Source: Macrostomum hystrix | Taxonomy: Eukaryota; Platyhelminthes; Macrostomidae | Length of the DNA: 64,000 nucleotides | Direction of reading: 5' to 3' | Assembly: GCA_950097015.1 (NCBI GenBank) | Contig: CATNEN010000024.1 | Coordinates: 3,477,501 to 3,541,500, forward strand | Shown here: in pieces, positions 32,401 through 39,165 of the stretch | Layout of the letters: the number at the start of each line of letters is the position of its first letter | Numbering within the stretch: position 1 is the first letter of the stretch | Program-made: the position numbers and the translations under genes | Notes under the pieces: generated by a model | The model's database searches: none | Seen by the model: the letters and a program-made list of their open reading frames with translations, nothing else | Told to the model about the DNA's origin: nothing

Positions 32401-34819
32401 CTCTCTTTTCTCCACTCAAATTCTCATCTCACCTTTCTCCTCTCTTCTCTCTCCTCTCTCATCTCACCTCTCTTCTCTCTCCTCTCTCATCTCACCTCTC
32501 TTCTCTCTCCTCTCTCATCTCACCTCTCTTCTCTCTCCTCTCTCATCTCACCTCTCTTCTCTCTCCTCTCTCATCTCACCTCTCTTCTCTCTCCTCTCTC
32601 ATCTCACCTCTCTTCTCTCTCCTCTCTCATCTCACCTCTCTTCTCTCTCCTCTCTCATCTCACCTCTCTTCTCTCTCCTCTCTCATCTCACCTCTCTTCT
32701 CTCTCCTCTCTCATCTCACCTCTCTTCTCTCTCCTCTCTCATCTCACCTCTCTTCTCTCTCCTCTCTCATCTCACCTCTCTTCTCTCTCCTCTCTCATCT
32801 CACCTCTCTTCTCTCTCCTCTCTCATCTCACCTCTCTTCTCTCTCCTCTCTCATCTCACCTCTCTTCTCTCTCCTCTCTCCACCCACCTCTCTCCTCTCT
32901 TCTCTCCCCTTTCTCATCTCTCCTTTTTGCTATCTCTTCTCCCTTACCCCCCCCAATGATATTTAATGTACGAAGGCAATGAGGCTGAGAGTGCGATGCC
33001 GTCATGCGAAAACGATTGGAAATTTCGGAGAGCATGTAAAACAGTTCTAATATATTGTATTAATTTGCGCCCAACTGAGCAAGGTGTAGTTGAACTCATG
33101 TGGTTCTACTCAGATTAGCCTGAGCTATATAGGATGCTGCCACGATGGGTAAATTGGCCATCTGCCTTTTATCTGTTCCACTTCCTACCGTCGGAGATAA
33201 GTCCTCTAATTGGCATCCCCAATTGACAATGTGCATTATTCATAGCATTATTGGACAGTCACCCGACGCACACAGAGGGGTCTTCAAGGGCTCGGGCATG
33301 GGGATAAATTTCCTTCCTTCCTCAATTCCAGTCCTTGCCGGCGACTTCCTTCTAAGGTTGGCCTTCTAAGAGGGGGGAATAATGTGCGAAATAGTGGCGA
33401 TGCGGCAACTGCTGGTGCTGCTGCTGCTGCAAAAAAAGCAGACGATCTCGCATTTCCAGCCAGCCAGCCGGGCCATTTCACGCCAAATATTTTTTGCCTT
33501 TGCCCCCCCCAACAATTTTTTTGGTTCGTTCATTTCTCTATTCCGCTGTGTCTTTCTCTTTCTGTCTCTCTCATTCTATTGCTATTTATATACTATAGAT
33601 ATAATTTCGAATGCATTTATAGATTTAGATTTTGAATCGGCGACCATAGAGAGGAGAGAGAGAGTGAGAGGGTTGCATATCTAGGACAGTAGGGGTGGTG
33701 GAAATGCTTTGAGAAGTGTTCTCTCTCCCTCTCTCTCTCAGCGAGTGTGTGTGTGTATGTGCAGTGACCCCACCGGATATTGTCAGGGTTCTCTGTCGGC
33801 CTATCGCCTAGCAGTCTCATAGCTTTGGCACTCTCCGTATATTGAAGCCCTTCTAGACCATTGCATGCCTCCCCGGCTATCTCGTCACTGGGTGATGATA
33901 GTGCAAATTGTAGAACGAATATTTACTTTCAGCTTCATAATCTGCCTCCTAAAGAAACAATGTTCATGACCTACACTGCAGAATTTTCACTGTCCAATGT
34001 AATTATCTTGATTGATTGATTGATTGATTGATCGAGTGATTGATTGATTGATTAATTCAGATATTTTATTAGAAACCTCTCATGTCTCATATCTCATGTT
34101 ATCTCTGTCTCTCATCTCTCGTATTTCATGCTATCTCTGACTCTCATCTCTCATATCTCATGTTATCTCTGTCTCTTATCTCTCATATCTCATCTTATCT
34201 CTGTCTCTCATCTCTCGTATTTCATGCTATCTCTCACTCTCATCTCTCATATCTCATGTTATCTCTGTCTCTTATCTCTTATATCTCATGTTATCTCTGT
34301 CTCTCATCTCTCATATCTCATGTTATCTCTGTCTCTTATCTCTTATATCTCATGTTATCTCTGTCTCTCATCTCTCGTATTTCATGCTATCTCTGACTCT
34401 CATCTCTCATATCTCATGTTATCTCTGTCTCTTATCTCTCATATCTCATCTTATCTCTGTCTCTCATCTCTCGTATTTCATGCTATCTCTCACTCTCATC
34501 TCTCATATCTCATGTTATCTCTGTCTCTTATCTCTTATATCTCATGTTATCTCTGTCTCTCATCTCTCATATCTCATGTTACCTCTGTCTCTCATCTCTC
34601 AAATCTCATGTTATCTCTGAATCTCATCTCTCAAATCTCATGTTATATCTGATTCTCATCTCTCAAATCTCATGTTACCTCTGTCTCACATCTCTCGTAT
34701 TTCATGTTGTCTCTGTCTCTTAGGTGTGGCAGGTGGCCTATTATATAACTAAAAACAGTGATTTTATTAAAATTTACCTCGTCAGCGTCTAGATCGTCAT
34801 TGTACTCCGACTCGCTCAT
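5082..34819 (-). CDS. Dipeptidyl peptidase (S9B, DPP4/DPP6/DPP10-like) membrane protein gene, 3' end outside window
   Basis: Fourteen exons joined by eye on the minus strand; all have AG/GT borders and matching phases, giving about 718 residues. Order: acidic cytoplasmic tail (1-14), the segment [14 protein letters not shown] leading into one transmembrane helix (about 28-49), beta-propeller (about 55-520), and alpha/beta hydrolase domain up to residue 718. Family members are type II plasma-membrane proteins; active ones cut Xaa-Pro dipeptides from peptide N-termini, and inactive DPP6/DPP10 are Kv4 channel subunits. Active-site signs are kept: WVYEEE (241-243, the N-terminus-binding Glu pair of DPP4), VYAGP (oxyanion Tyr 599) and GWSYGG (Ser 682). 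The tail-membrane segment and propeller wording are closest to DPP6/DPP10. The catalytic Asp and His should lie left of position 1. The introns hold most of the tandem repeats and transposons. Family call is firm; orthology to one vertebrate member is not claimed. Confidence 0.9.
5605..7992. repeat. 39-bp minisatellite with 24-bp sub-units
   Basis: The common 39-bp unit encodes [13 protein letters not shown] in one plus-strand frame; a shorter 24-bp form (AFEEVQLI) occurs at the left end and twice inside. Because both lengths are multiples of three, an open frame of 714 codons results (5605-7749). It lies in the intron between DPP exons 13 and 14 on the other strand and has no gene-like start or domain. 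Confidence 0.95.
8059..8275 (-). CDS. DPP exon 13: hinge and start of the hydrolase domain
   Basis: Acceptor ACCGGCAG, donor GT|GTTAGT, phase 1 to 2 (217 nt, residues 526-597). It encodes [15 protein letters not shown] and [12 protein letters not shown] two bases earlier would also be a possible donor, but only the donor used here makes the Val of the VYAGP motif with the first base of exon 14, so the phase decides the choice. The sequon NES is present. Confidence 0.88.
8574..8708. repeat. 25-bp minisatellite, about 5 copies
   Basis: Unit CACTCTTCCGCCTTGGCACT plus CCCTG, in the intron between DPP exons 12 and 13. It shares CACTCTTCCGC with the array at 11.96-12.36 kb. Confidence 0.93.
8872..9035 (-). 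CDS. DPP exon 12: last propeller blades, cysteine-rich
   Basis: Acceptor CTTCCGCAG, donor GAAG|GTAAAT, phase 2 to 1 (164 nt, residues 471-525). It encodes [20 protein letters not shown] and [20 protein letters not shown]. The C-x-x-C....C-x-Y pattern followed by L-x-C-x-G-P is diagnostic for DPP4/DPP6-like proteins. Confidence 0.92.
9036..9646. other. Unique intron sequence of the DPP gene
   Basis: AT-rich, with a short G run at 9051-9060. No further exon or element recognised. Confidence 0.5.
9648..9835. repeat. (CAGT)n microsatellite, about 47 copies
   Basis: An almost perfect tetranucleotide run ends right at the donor of DPP exon 11, so in the transcript the intron begins GTAACTGACTG.... 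Confidence 0.98.
9838..9992 (-). CDS. DPP exon 11: late propeller
   Basis: Acceptor CACTTTCAG, donor AG|GTAACT, phase 0 to 2 (155 nt, residues 420-470). It encodes [20 protein letters not shown] and [20 protein letters not shown], matching the family region that ends W-E-V-x-x-I...Y-x-x-x-x-x-x-L-Y-Y-I-S. The (CAGT)n microsatellite begins 3 bp beyond the splice site. Confidence 0.85.
10455..10592 (-). CDS. DPP exon 10: propeller, GW and GYR motifs
   Basis: Acceptor CCCTCTAG, donor CGG|GTAAGG, phase 0 to 0 (138 nt, residues 374-419). It encodes QPTGWMDF (family T-G-W-V/L), [20 protein letters not shown] (family G-x-x-F-x-x-I-S-x-x-x-G-Y-R-H-I). Confidence 0.9.
11035..11400. repeat. About 19-bp minisatellite with TGACTCAGGGATTCCC
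   Basis: Imperfect units of TGACTCAGGGATTCCCCTT in the intron between DPP exons 9 and 10. Each good copy holds TGACTCA, the consensus for AP-1 type bZIP factors. Confidence 0.9.
11491..11885 (-). CDS. DPP exon 9: long central propeller exon
   Basis: Acceptor GGAACAG, donor CTG|GTGAGA, phase 1 to 0 (395 nt, residues 242-373). It begins with EEIL, completing the WVYEEE motif, and goes on with [32 protein letters not shown] and [26 protein letters not shown] is one of the most conserved words in the S9B family. A sequon (NDS) is present. Confidence 0.92.
11957..12362. repeat. 24-bp minisatellite CACTCTTCCGCTCCCTACTC
   Basis: Units of CACTCTTCCGCTCCCTACTC plus CCTG/CCTA fill the intron between DPP exons 8 and 9. 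The array ends within a few bases of the exon 8 donor. Confidence 0.95.
12364..12487 (-). CDS. DPP exon 8: propeller, YENNIYY and WVYEE
   Basis: Acceptor CACCGTAG, donor GAAG|GTAGCG, phase 0 to 1 (124 nt, residues 201-241). It encodes [12 protein letters not shown], one N-glycosylation sequon (NSS), and ends CNWVYE. The Glu pair is completed across the splice junction with exon 9. This loop clamps the substrate's free amino terminus in active DPP4-type enzymes. Confidence 0.9.
12588..13005. repeat. 18-bp GC-rich purine minisatellite
   Basis: Unit GGCAGAGGAGTGGGCGGA with a GAGAGGG variant, in the intron between DPP exons 7 and 8. It is open in three frames because 18 is a multiple of three, which gives spurious Pro-rich, Gly-rich and Glu/Ala-rich frames. 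Confidence 0.96.
13025..13121 (-). CDS. DPP exon 7: propeller, VQWG segment
   Basis: Acceptor TTCTCGCAG, donor GTA|GTGAGT, phase 2 to 0 (97 nt, residues 168-200). It encodes [13 protein letters not shown], matching the family's W-S/G-P-x-G strand, and has two cysteines (CPEGNC). An 18-bp purine-rich array starts only about 20 bp into the following intron. Confidence 0.85.
13302..13363 (-). CDS. DPP exon 6: propeller blade with YRHSSSAYY
   Basis: Acceptor ATTTTAG, donor GG|GTGAGA, phase 0 to 2 (62 nt, residues 148-167). It encodes [20 protein letters not shown], a clear counterpart of the family's Y-x-H-S-x-x-x-x-Y segment. Confidence 0.85.
13585..13653 (-). CDS. DPP exon 5: propeller strand
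   Basis: Acceptor TTCCTTCCAG, donor AAG|GTTAGC, phase 0 to 0 (69 nt, residues 125-147). It encodes [18 protein letters not shown], which sits where DPP4 and DPP6 have the Y-x-I-S-P-D-x-x strand. The usual S-P-D is S-S-D here. Confidence 0.8.
13732..13838 (-). CDS. DPP exon 4: propeller blade 1
   Basis: Acceptor CTACCGCAG, donor GAG|GTAATG, phase 1 to 0 (107 nt, residues 89-124). It encodes [12 protein letters not shown], the family's first blade with an N-glycosylation sequon (NAT), and ends [10 protein letters not shown] second sequon (NKS) lies in the same exon. Confidence 0.85.
13905..14535. repeat. Irregular long tandem repeat, units about 72-105 bp
   Basis: About seven diverged copies contain CAACCACCTCACTCC, GTTAATTCTCTACCCCAGC and GAAAACTTT. 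A block beginning CGTCAACCACCTCACATCCC is repeated unchanged for about 70 bp at 13920 and 14271. It lies in the intron between DPP exons 3 and 4. Confidence 0.85.
14613..14720 (-). CDS. DPP exon 3: start of the extracellular part
   Basis: Acceptor ATTTGCAG, donor GCAG|GTAGGG, phase 1 to 1 (108 nt, residues 53-88). It encodes GEPLTFTES and [10 protein letters not shown], which match the family positions that follow the membrane helix (a T-x-x-D/E loop, then the W-I-S-D/C strand of the first propeller blade). Confidence 0.85.
15169..15683. mobile_element. hAT-like MITE containing a minisatellite
   Basis: The ends are CAGGGGTCGGCAAACT and its near inverse AGTTTGCCTACCCCTG, the classical hAT terminal type, followed by GGCCCGCGGGCC-like subterminal sequence. 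The flanks TACTAGAT and TACTAGTA form an imperfect 8-bp duplication (six positions agree). Most of the interior (15265-15605) is a tandem array. No transposase. Confidence 0.85.
15265..15605. repeat. 16-bp minisatellite inside the hAT-like element
   Basis: About 21 units of TCTCTCCCGTGTCTAA, becoming TCTCTCCCGTGTCTCA at the right end. The last form is the unit of the arrays at 22.8-24.56 kb and, inverted, at 30.29-30.82 kb. Confidence 0.95.
15697..16295. mobile_element. Probable TIR element with CCCCCTGACAATTTTTTT ends
   Basis: Outer words AGTAGAACTACCAAG (left) and AGTAGGACTACCAAG (right, inverted) and inner words CCCCCTGACAATTTTTTT plus CCCGAA match at the two sides. The left side also has a GGGGGAAATTTCCCCC palindrome. 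A similar terminal word lies at 33490-33525. The target duplication is not clear. The interior frame of about 100 codons resembles nothing known to me. Confidence 0.4.
16290..16420 (-). mobile_element. tRNA-derived SINE fragment
   Basis: Minus strand: TAGCCCACTGGTTA (A-box-like), AGTTCGAATCTCA (B box) and then GAAGCAAGACACTTA, the start of the central domain shared with the other SINEs here. It is cut off where the TIR element begins. Confidence 0.6.
16421..17280. other. Intron sequence, no feature beyond a short (TG)n
   Basis: AT-rich. A (TG)n run lies at 16654-16685. No exon recognised. Confidence 0.45.
17285..17830. repeat. About 20-bp minisatellite GTTAGACATGGCATTTGTCT
   Basis: About 27 units with variants (ACAGGGCATTT, ACAAAGCATTT; some 21 bp). 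The word CTGTTAGACA is shared with the array at 61.35-62.03 kb. Confidence 0.93.
18270..19908. repeat. 20-bp minisatellite CATTCACCCATTTGAGTCGG, about 82 copies
   Basis: Two main variants, GTCGG and TCATG/TCATA, occur in blocks. A rare run of variants (starting GTCGACATTTACCAATTTGA) recurs at 18701, 18921 and 19281, showing duplication of multi-unit blocks. Confidence 0.97.
19909..20755. other. Unique intron sequence of the DPP gene
   Basis: A moderately GC-rich patch at 20.03-20.45 kb gives frames of 96-115 codons. No domain, splice-site pattern or family similarity was seen. Confidence 0.4.
20757..21195. repeat. 14-bp minisatellite CTAGTCTGTCTCAT, about 31 copies
   Basis: Practically perfect units, which suggests recent expansion. 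Confidence 0.97.
21196..21690. other. Unique intron sequence
   Basis: No coding or element signal recognised. Confidence 0.45.
21694..22242. repeat. 14-bp minisatellite GAGATGGACAGGGT, about 39 copies
   Basis: Purine-rich on the plus strand, unlike most arrays here. Variants are GATAGACAGGGT and GACAGAGT. The long minus-strand Ser/Pro/His frames are artefacts. Confidence 0.97.
22520..22634 (-). CDS. DPP exon 2: juxtamembrane segment and transmembrane helix
   Basis: The acceptor is TTCAACCAG and the donor A|GTGAGT; incoming phase is 0 and outgoing phase 1. It encodes [14 protein letters not shown] followed by a hydrophobic run of about 22 residues ending AVYW and then VTP. The ELVG..P.Q+N.KGI pattern next to the helix is the best recognisable DPP6/DPP10-type signature. 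This exon fixes the topology: N-terminus inside, catalytic domain outside. Confidence 0.88.
22803..24562. repeat. 16-bp minisatellite TCTCATCTCTCCCGTG with 480-bp higher-order repeat
   Basis: About 110 units. The blocks 23221-23700 and 23701-24180 appear identical, including all variant units (CTATCCTATG, CACCCCCGTG, CTCTCCAATG). It lies upstream of the transmembrane exon in the long first intron. Three overlapping frames of 439-588 codons are artefacts. Confidence 0.97.
24759..24886 (+). CDS. Possible plus-strand exon of an unknown gene
   Basis: A pyrimidine tract and ATCTCCAACAG acceptor precede an open frame coding [20 protein letters not shown] and a Lys/Ala-rich tail ([15 protein letters not shown]), ended by C|GTGAGC. 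Base composition is GC-rich between AT-rich flanks, like the real exons. It lies antisense in the intron between DPP exons 1 and 2. The product is not recognised, and no partner exon was found. Confidence 0.25.
24890..25788. other. Intron sequence between the candidate plus-strand exon and the Gypsy element
   Basis: AT-rich to 25.45 kb, with many AAGAAAG words. No exon or element recognised. Confidence 0.4.
25794..26096 (+). repeat. 5' LTR of the Gypsy element
   Basis: It starts TGTGATGTTATTC and ends AGTCATTACA, with a GATAATATAAGG stretch about 90 bp from its end that may be the TATA box. It is identical to the LTR at 29788-30090, which implies a recent insertion or gene conversion. Confidence 0.95.
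26099..26116 (+). promoter_or_regulatory. Primer binding site of the Gypsy element
   Basis: TGGCGACGAGTTCCGCGC begins two bases after the 5' LTR, the usual place and start (TGG, pairing with tRNA CCA). The gag start codon (26098) overlaps it. The priming tRNA was not identified. Confidence 0.65.
26275..26746 (+). mobile_element. Merlin-type DNA transposon derivative inserted in gag
   Basis: The ends are inverted repeats: GGCAAT..., then a shared CTACTTCCGTTCGTTATATT at both ends (27 bp perfect after one substitution and one indel). GCAATCTG is duplicated at 26267-26274 and 26747-26754. Merlin elements have 8-9 bp duplications and ends beginning with GG. The interior (26450-26640) encodes [20 protein letters not shown] followed by EFLWR, matching the C-terminal end of ISXO2/IS1016-type transposases. 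The rest of the transposase is deleted, so it needs help from elsewhere. Confidence 0.85.
27270..27800 (+). pseudogene. pol: Zinc knuckle and aspartic protease part of gag-pol
   Basis: One frame holds [13 protein letters not shown] (a first knuckle with Tyr where the second Cys is usual), [14 protein letters not shown] (intact C-x2-C-x4-H-x4-C), then the protease with [13 protein letters not shown] and [10 protein letters not shown]. The frame then meets the deletion that removed reverse transcriptase. Confidence 0.9.
27810..28345 (+). pseudogene. pol: RT connection and RNase H remnant of pol
   Basis: Coding resumes with [20 protein letters not shown], the stretch that follows the RT palm in Gypsy pol, then [11 protein letters not shown] and the RNase H part with [40 protein letters not shown]. 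Single-base frame breaks occur at about 27.82, 28.04 and 28.29 kb. The RT fingers and palm are absent. Confidence 0.88.
28346..29760 (+). pseudogene. pol: Integrase part of pol with C-terminal tail
   Basis: H-x-x-x-H zinc residues ([19 protein letters not shown]) and CRTCQ are followed by the DDE core: [34 protein letters not shown] and the Glu in [11 protein letters not shown] frame break near 28.73 kb separates the zinc part from the core. The tail ends RRYPLRARG. The region 28723-29760 is open for 345 codons. Confidence 0.9.
29777..29787 (+). promoter_or_regulatory. Polypurine tract of the Gypsy element
   Basis: AGAGGGGAGA lies directly before the 3' LTR, where plus-strand DNA synthesis is primed. 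Confidence 0.75.
29788..30090 (+). repeat. 3' LTR of the Gypsy element
   Basis: Identical copy of the 5' LTR, followed by the second GGGTG target duplication at 30091-30095. Confidence 0.95.
30290..30815. repeat. 16-bp minisatellite GAGATGAGACACGGGA (inverse of the 22.8-kb unit)
   Basis: About 32 units; the reverse complement is the TCTCATCTCTCCCGTG unit. More diverged towards the left end, where GAGATAAGACGGGG dominates. Confidence 0.96.
30830..31440. other. Intron sequence, no feature seen
   Basis: AT-rich; only short frames. Confidence 0.4.
31465..31720 (+). mobile_element. tRNA-derived SINE with conserved central domain
   Basis: A tRNA-like head (GACTTGAAGGTCGGGGGTTC, then GATTC) is followed by ATTGCTTTAGTTCACCCAGC, TGTTAAATGGGTACCAG, CCCAGTCCATGGACTGAACA and GCTGCGGCTGGCTGTCGGCT. 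The same order recurs at 62.53-62.79 kb. The AAATGGGTACC centre resembles that of the MetaSINE superfamily. Confidence 0.75.
31721..32330. other. Intron sequence, no feature seen
   Basis: AT-rich, without recognised exon or element. Confidence 0.4.
32440..32880. repeat. 28-bp polypyrimidine minisatellite, about 15 copies
   Basis: Near-perfect units of ATCTCACCTCTCTTCTCTCT plus CCTCTCTC within a polypyrimidine tract of about 600 bp (32330-32945). Mirror-like pyrimidine tracts can adopt triplex DNA. Confidence 0.96.
32946..34010. other. Intron sequence with short simple repeats
   Basis: Contains a CTG run (33413-33432), a TIR-like word with CCCCCCCCAACAATTTTTTT at about 33.51 kb, GA-rich and TC-rich stretches (33.65-33.75 kb). 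No exon recognised. Confidence 0.4.
34012..34055. repeat. (ATTG)n microsatellite
   Basis: Tetranucleotide ATTG/GATT run with one interruption. Confidence 0.9.
34080..34715. repeat. 32-bp minisatellite with 256-bp higher-order repeat
   Basis: Units built of TCTCATATCTCATGTTATCT plus CTGTCTCTCATC with CGTATTTCATGC variants. An eight-unit block starting near 34128 recurs 256 bp further on. Confidence 0.93.
34778..34819 (-). CDS. DPP exon 1: cytoplasmic tail with start codon
   Basis: ATG at 34819 encodes [14 protein letters not shown] and ends at a GAG|GTAAAT donor in phase 0. It joins directly to ELVG of the transmembrane exon, as the alternative first exons of DPP6 do. The acidic peptide is the whole cytoplasmic tail in this isoform. 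Upstream sequence to about 35.3 kb is relatively GC-rich and may hold the promoter, but no motif was identified. This is one of five candidate first exons. Confidence 0.7.
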
Positions 34820-35300
34820 TCTGGATCAGACAGTCAGGTTTGGGGTGGGTTGTCAAGCTAAGATGAGGAGCACACTGCACCCGTCAGTGCCAGACTGTTG
34901 CTACCGCCGTGTTTGGTCTTGGCATATGGACGACTTTGTCAACAGAAAGAAATTGTGTTTTCTTTACAAATAGACAAAATTATAATGGGATTTTAGCTTC
35001 GGTTTGGCAAAAATATCAGACTCTCCTATAGGTGCCTGTTGCTGGGATATTGACCAGCGGCGGTGGCCGCTGCTCCTCTTATCCCCGCCGCTTCGCTCTG
35101 CCGAAAGCCGTCCCTCCCCTGCCGCTCTCCCTCCGTCTCTCTCTCTCTCTCTATTCTGGTTGGACGCAGCGAGTATTCTGCATGCTTTTAGAAGAAGCAA
35201 GAAGCTGTCTCTCGGCTGATCCGGCAGTATCTGGGAGGCTGCGGCAACAGCTCCAGAGCCGTCGTTTCGGTTGACTCTGGCAGCTGGTTTGTGTTGCAGT
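34820..35300. promoter_or_regulatory. GC-richer region upstream of DPP exon 1, possible promoter/5' UTR
   Basis: It lies immediately 5' of the MSESEY exon on the minus strand and is richer in GC and CpG (35040-35280) than the flanks. No TATA box or initiator could be assigned, so the call rests on position and composition. Confidence 0.3.
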
Positions 35301-36800
35301 TTCTGGGGTCTATGGCCACTACTAGCCCTGCTCCTCCTTAGGCAGCTATTCTCTTCCCCTTTTAACTTCCCCTAGTTGCTGGGAGAAAGAGGCAGATGGA
35401 GGGGAGGGGAGAATTGAAGCCGGAGGGAAAACTAAAGGATTTTTTCATGGGGCAAACTGAGGGATAAGAATAGGCGCGGTAGGGAGGCGGGCGGCAACAA
35501 GGCGGAAGAAGGCAGGGCTGAGGGATCAAGTTGAGCTGATGGAAAGGATGGAGGCTGAGATGGGGATTATTTGACAGAGGGGAGAGCGCCAGAGAGGCAG
35601 CAGGGAGTGGTCGGTTGGTTGGAGGTCTCCCGGCGTGTGGAAGTTGGAGCTCAAACTGTGCTCAAATCGTGGCCAAAGAGAGTCTGGGCGACGGAGGCGG
35701 GCAGAGACAAGGAGCAGTTTCAGCAGTTTTGAGCACACTGGGAAAGCCCAACCAGGGCCAACGGAGTCATGAGTTTATTTTTCTTCTTTTGTTAAGAATA
35801 TAATATTAAGAGAGTAAAGCATTGTGACGAGACTTCGTCAGTTTAACTTTAATTTTCATATTTTTCACTCGACTCTGAAGTATAAGTCAGAATCGAAAAA
35901 AATAATAATCAAATGTGCCCCTCACCTCGACCACGTTAAATGGGTAACAGCGTTAACTGGGGTATTTTAGGGTGGGTGTGGCGTACCCCAGTCCATGGAC
36001 TGAAAAGTCGTACGCAGCCTTCCCATGCGCCGCTCAATACTTTCCATGCCAGCGAGGAAGCTGATCAAATTCTGCTAACTACTGAGTACACGCACAGGTG
36101 TGTACATCTGTCCTGACTATCTCATCGTGACTAAGGATTCCTGACAATTTTTTTTCCAAAGCCGTATCCGGGCAAAGGTTCGTTCTAGTCCCTTCGGCCA
36201 TGTTGTTTGGCATTGTTTATCCCTTATTCGGAAGCACTTTCCCCCCACTCCAATGCCTTTGAACAGGATTTTGTTTCCAAAGATAAGCTTCTAGCTAACC
36301 GTAAGTCCACTGGAAGTCTTTTAGTTGGACTTTTCTGGTTCGGGAAAATATGGAAGAAAATTGCAGACTACCGAAGTATCAGAAAAGGAGGGAGGTCTTC
36401 ATCTTTTATCCTCTCTTTATGATTCCCATTTGGGCGATGGATACGGGTGCCCTGTTCCAGCAGGTGATTGATCTGCTGCGTAGTGAGACATGAGACCCCA
36501 TGACCCCTGCTTTCTCCACCCTTCCCCCTCACCCCCTCCCCCCTCCCATGTCAGATCAAGCTTTGATGTTGAGTCTTCCGGCTTCACTAACCAATTTTTG
36601 TTATAAAAACGTGAAAAAGTTTTGTTATAGGCCGAATAAATGAAATTCTCTGATGCCTACTTATAGTAGAATGATTTTTTGCATTCTTTTGATGAAGACA
36701 TGGATTGAAACTGATACCTTAACCTAGATGGGTCAGATGTACAATGGGCTGCGTAATTAGGAATCAAGTGTCTCTCAGGGGCATTAAAAACGCGATTTTA
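35301..36800. other. Upstream sequence with one SINE fragment
   Basis: A purine-rich unique tract lies at 35.38-35.60 kb. A SINE 3' part is annotated separately. No exon recognised. Confidence 0.4.
35930..36055 (+). mobile_element. SINE 3' fragment
   Basis: GTTAAATGGGTAACAG, GTGTGGCGTACCCCAGTCCA, TGGACTGAAAAGTCGTACGC and AGCCTTCCCATGCGCCGC match the 3' two-thirds of the SINEs at 31.5 and 62.6 kb. The tRNA head is missing. Confidence 0.7.
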
Positions 36801-36801
36801 C

Positions 36802-36921
36802 CTCTAGTCGTTCAAAGGTTTGATCAACTGTTTCAGTCCGCAGCAGCTGCTGATGCGTGCTCCGCCCGGCGCCGCCGCCGCCGCCGCCAACGCCACCGCC
36901 GCCACCGCCACCCGTATGCAT
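36802..36921 (-). CDS. Candidate alternative first exon of the DPP gene (Gly-rich tail)
   Basis: The minus-strand frame has ATG at 36921 (further in-frame ATGs upstream to 36969), a poly-Gly stretch, then RTETVDQTFERLE and a GAG|GTAAAA donor in phase 0. The phase fits the transmembrane exon. The end resembles that of the 40.9-kb candidate (RTENVDTVFENME), which argues that both are real coding exons rather than chance frames. The start codon is uncertain, and it could instead be an internal exon. Confidence 0.5.
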
Positions 36922-36969
36922 GGCACCTGATCTACTGGCTAACATGGCTATTAATCGGGTAGAAATCAC

Positions 36970-38025
36970 TTCTGATCACTAAAATATCGTCCTTGAAGTT
37001 TAGATTATTTATTATCTGTTTAGTAGAAAGCACAGAAATGGTCACAGACGTGCTGCTAAAGTGTGAATGCAAGGGACAGAAAAGCGTTAAAGAAAAATAG
37101 AAAACGAAGACACTTTATACTGAGCAGCCCTCACTGAAATTCTTTTGTCAACATTGGGGATATATTTTTCCCTTAAACTCTCACACAGAAGAGACTCAAA
37201 AAGTCTTTCCTCTGCTCCCCATTTTGTCTGTTCATTCGATTGCTTCTAGCTGACGAAGATTGAGTAGCCATTGTCTTCCCAAATGAGTACATTCCAAATG
37301 TTTTTATATCCTCATAGTATTAGGCTTCTAAAAGTGGATTCTAAGTTGACGAAGAGGTCCTCTCTTTGCTTAACGAAATTGGAATGAAAAAAATACGAAA
37401 ATATCGAAACCCTACTGCAAGTAGACAGTGTGACAAGGTAAATACTTATTTTCCTATTTTTTCACGAGATATCGTATCTTAGCCAAAAAAATCTGCAGTT
37501 CTTTTTTTCTACAGACTATGAGCCAACATCTGAACTAAAATAAGGACAAACTGACAGAATCCCGCCTGTGGCTGCCTGTCAATTTTATATTTTAGCTCCA
37601 AGGGGGATATATATTTTTACTTTGAGGGGAGCCAGTTATAACAAAAAATATTTCATCCCTCTAAGTCCGTCAATGTTTTTTGAGGAGGCTTATTTGACAG
37701 GCAAGTACTAAATAACATGGCATTGTTGAATTAGAACTGTATTAAAAGCAATTTACAATTGCACAGGCTGCAGTAGGCAGATAGGCCAAGCTATGTCCAT
37801 TGTAGAAGGACATCAGTGCTATTTGGTGTAGATAACAAGCAGGCAATTTGCATGCTAATCTGCGAATATCTGCTACACAGGACAGACGGTCAGACTCGCC
37901 TAGACGCATTGCGCTTCAAGATAAAACTTTCATCTTGTCTGGTCTTGTTGTTCAGTATCCCTGCTAAAAGTACACAAGCTGCTCAACTAACAGACAGTGT
38001 TGCCATTGTGCTATGAGGAGACTAT
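36970..38025. other. AT-rich sequence, no feature seen
   Basis: Only short frames. Confidence 0.4.
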
Positions 38026-38027
38026 CA

Positions 38028-39165
38028 ACAACAATACAATCAAAGTGTCATTTCTAGTTAGAATGCCATTTTTTTACAATCAAAGTGTCATTTTCTACCT
38101 AAAATGTCATTTTTTACAATCAAAGTGTCATTTTATAATTAAAATGTCATCTTTTACAATCAAAGTGTCATTTCTAGTTAGAATGCCATTTTCTACAATC
38201 AAAGTGTCATTTTCTACCTAAAATGTCATTTTTTACAATCAAAGTGTCATTTTATACTTAAAATGTCATCTTTTACAATCAAAGTGTCATTTCTAGTTAG
38301 AATGCCATTTTTTTACAATCAAAGTGTCATTTTCTACCTAAAATGTAATATTTTACAATCAAAGTGTCATTTTATACTTAAAATGTCATCTTTTACAATC
38401 AAAGTGTCATTTTCTACTTAAAATGTCATTTTCTACAATCAAAGTGTCATTTTATACTTAAAATGCCATTTTTTACAATCAAATGTCATTTTATACTTAA
38501 AATGTCATCTTTTACAATCAAAGTGTCATTTTCTACTTAAAATATCATCTTTTACAATCTGTGTCATTTTCTACTTAAAATGCCATCTTTTACAATCTGT
38601 GTCATTTTCTACTTAAAATGCCATTTTTTACAATCAAAGTGTCATTTTCTACTTAAAATGTCATATTTTACAATCTGTGTCATTTTCTACTTAAAATGAC
38701 ATTTTTTACAATCAAAGTGTCATTTTCTACTTAAAGTGCCATTTTTACAATCAAAGTGTCATTCAGGTGCCATTTTTAACAATCAAAGAGTCATTTTCTA
38801 CTTAAAATGCCATTTTTGGCAATCAAAGTGTCATTTTCTACTTAAAATGCCATTTTTTACAATCGAAGTGTCATTTTCTACTTAAAATGCCATTTTTACA
38901 ATCGAAGTGTCATTTTCTACTTAAAATGCCATTTTTACAATCAAAGAGTCATTTTCTACTTAGAATGTCATTTTCGCAATCCAAGAGTCATTTTCTACTT
39001 AAAATCCCATTTTTTACAATCGAAGAGTCATTTTCTACTTTAAATGCCATTTTTACAATCAAAGTGTCATTTTCTACTTAAAGTGCCATTTTTACAATCA
39101 AAGTGTCATTTTCTACTTAGAATGCCATTTTCTACAATCAAAGTGTGATTTTGTAATCAGAACTT
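38028..39165. repeat. About 39-bp AT-rich minisatellite
   Basis: Units of ACAATCAAAGTGTCATTTTC plus TACTTAAAATGCCATTTTT, 28-29 copies, with a bipartite structure in which GTGTCATTTT and ATGCCATTTT alternate. Confidence 0.94.
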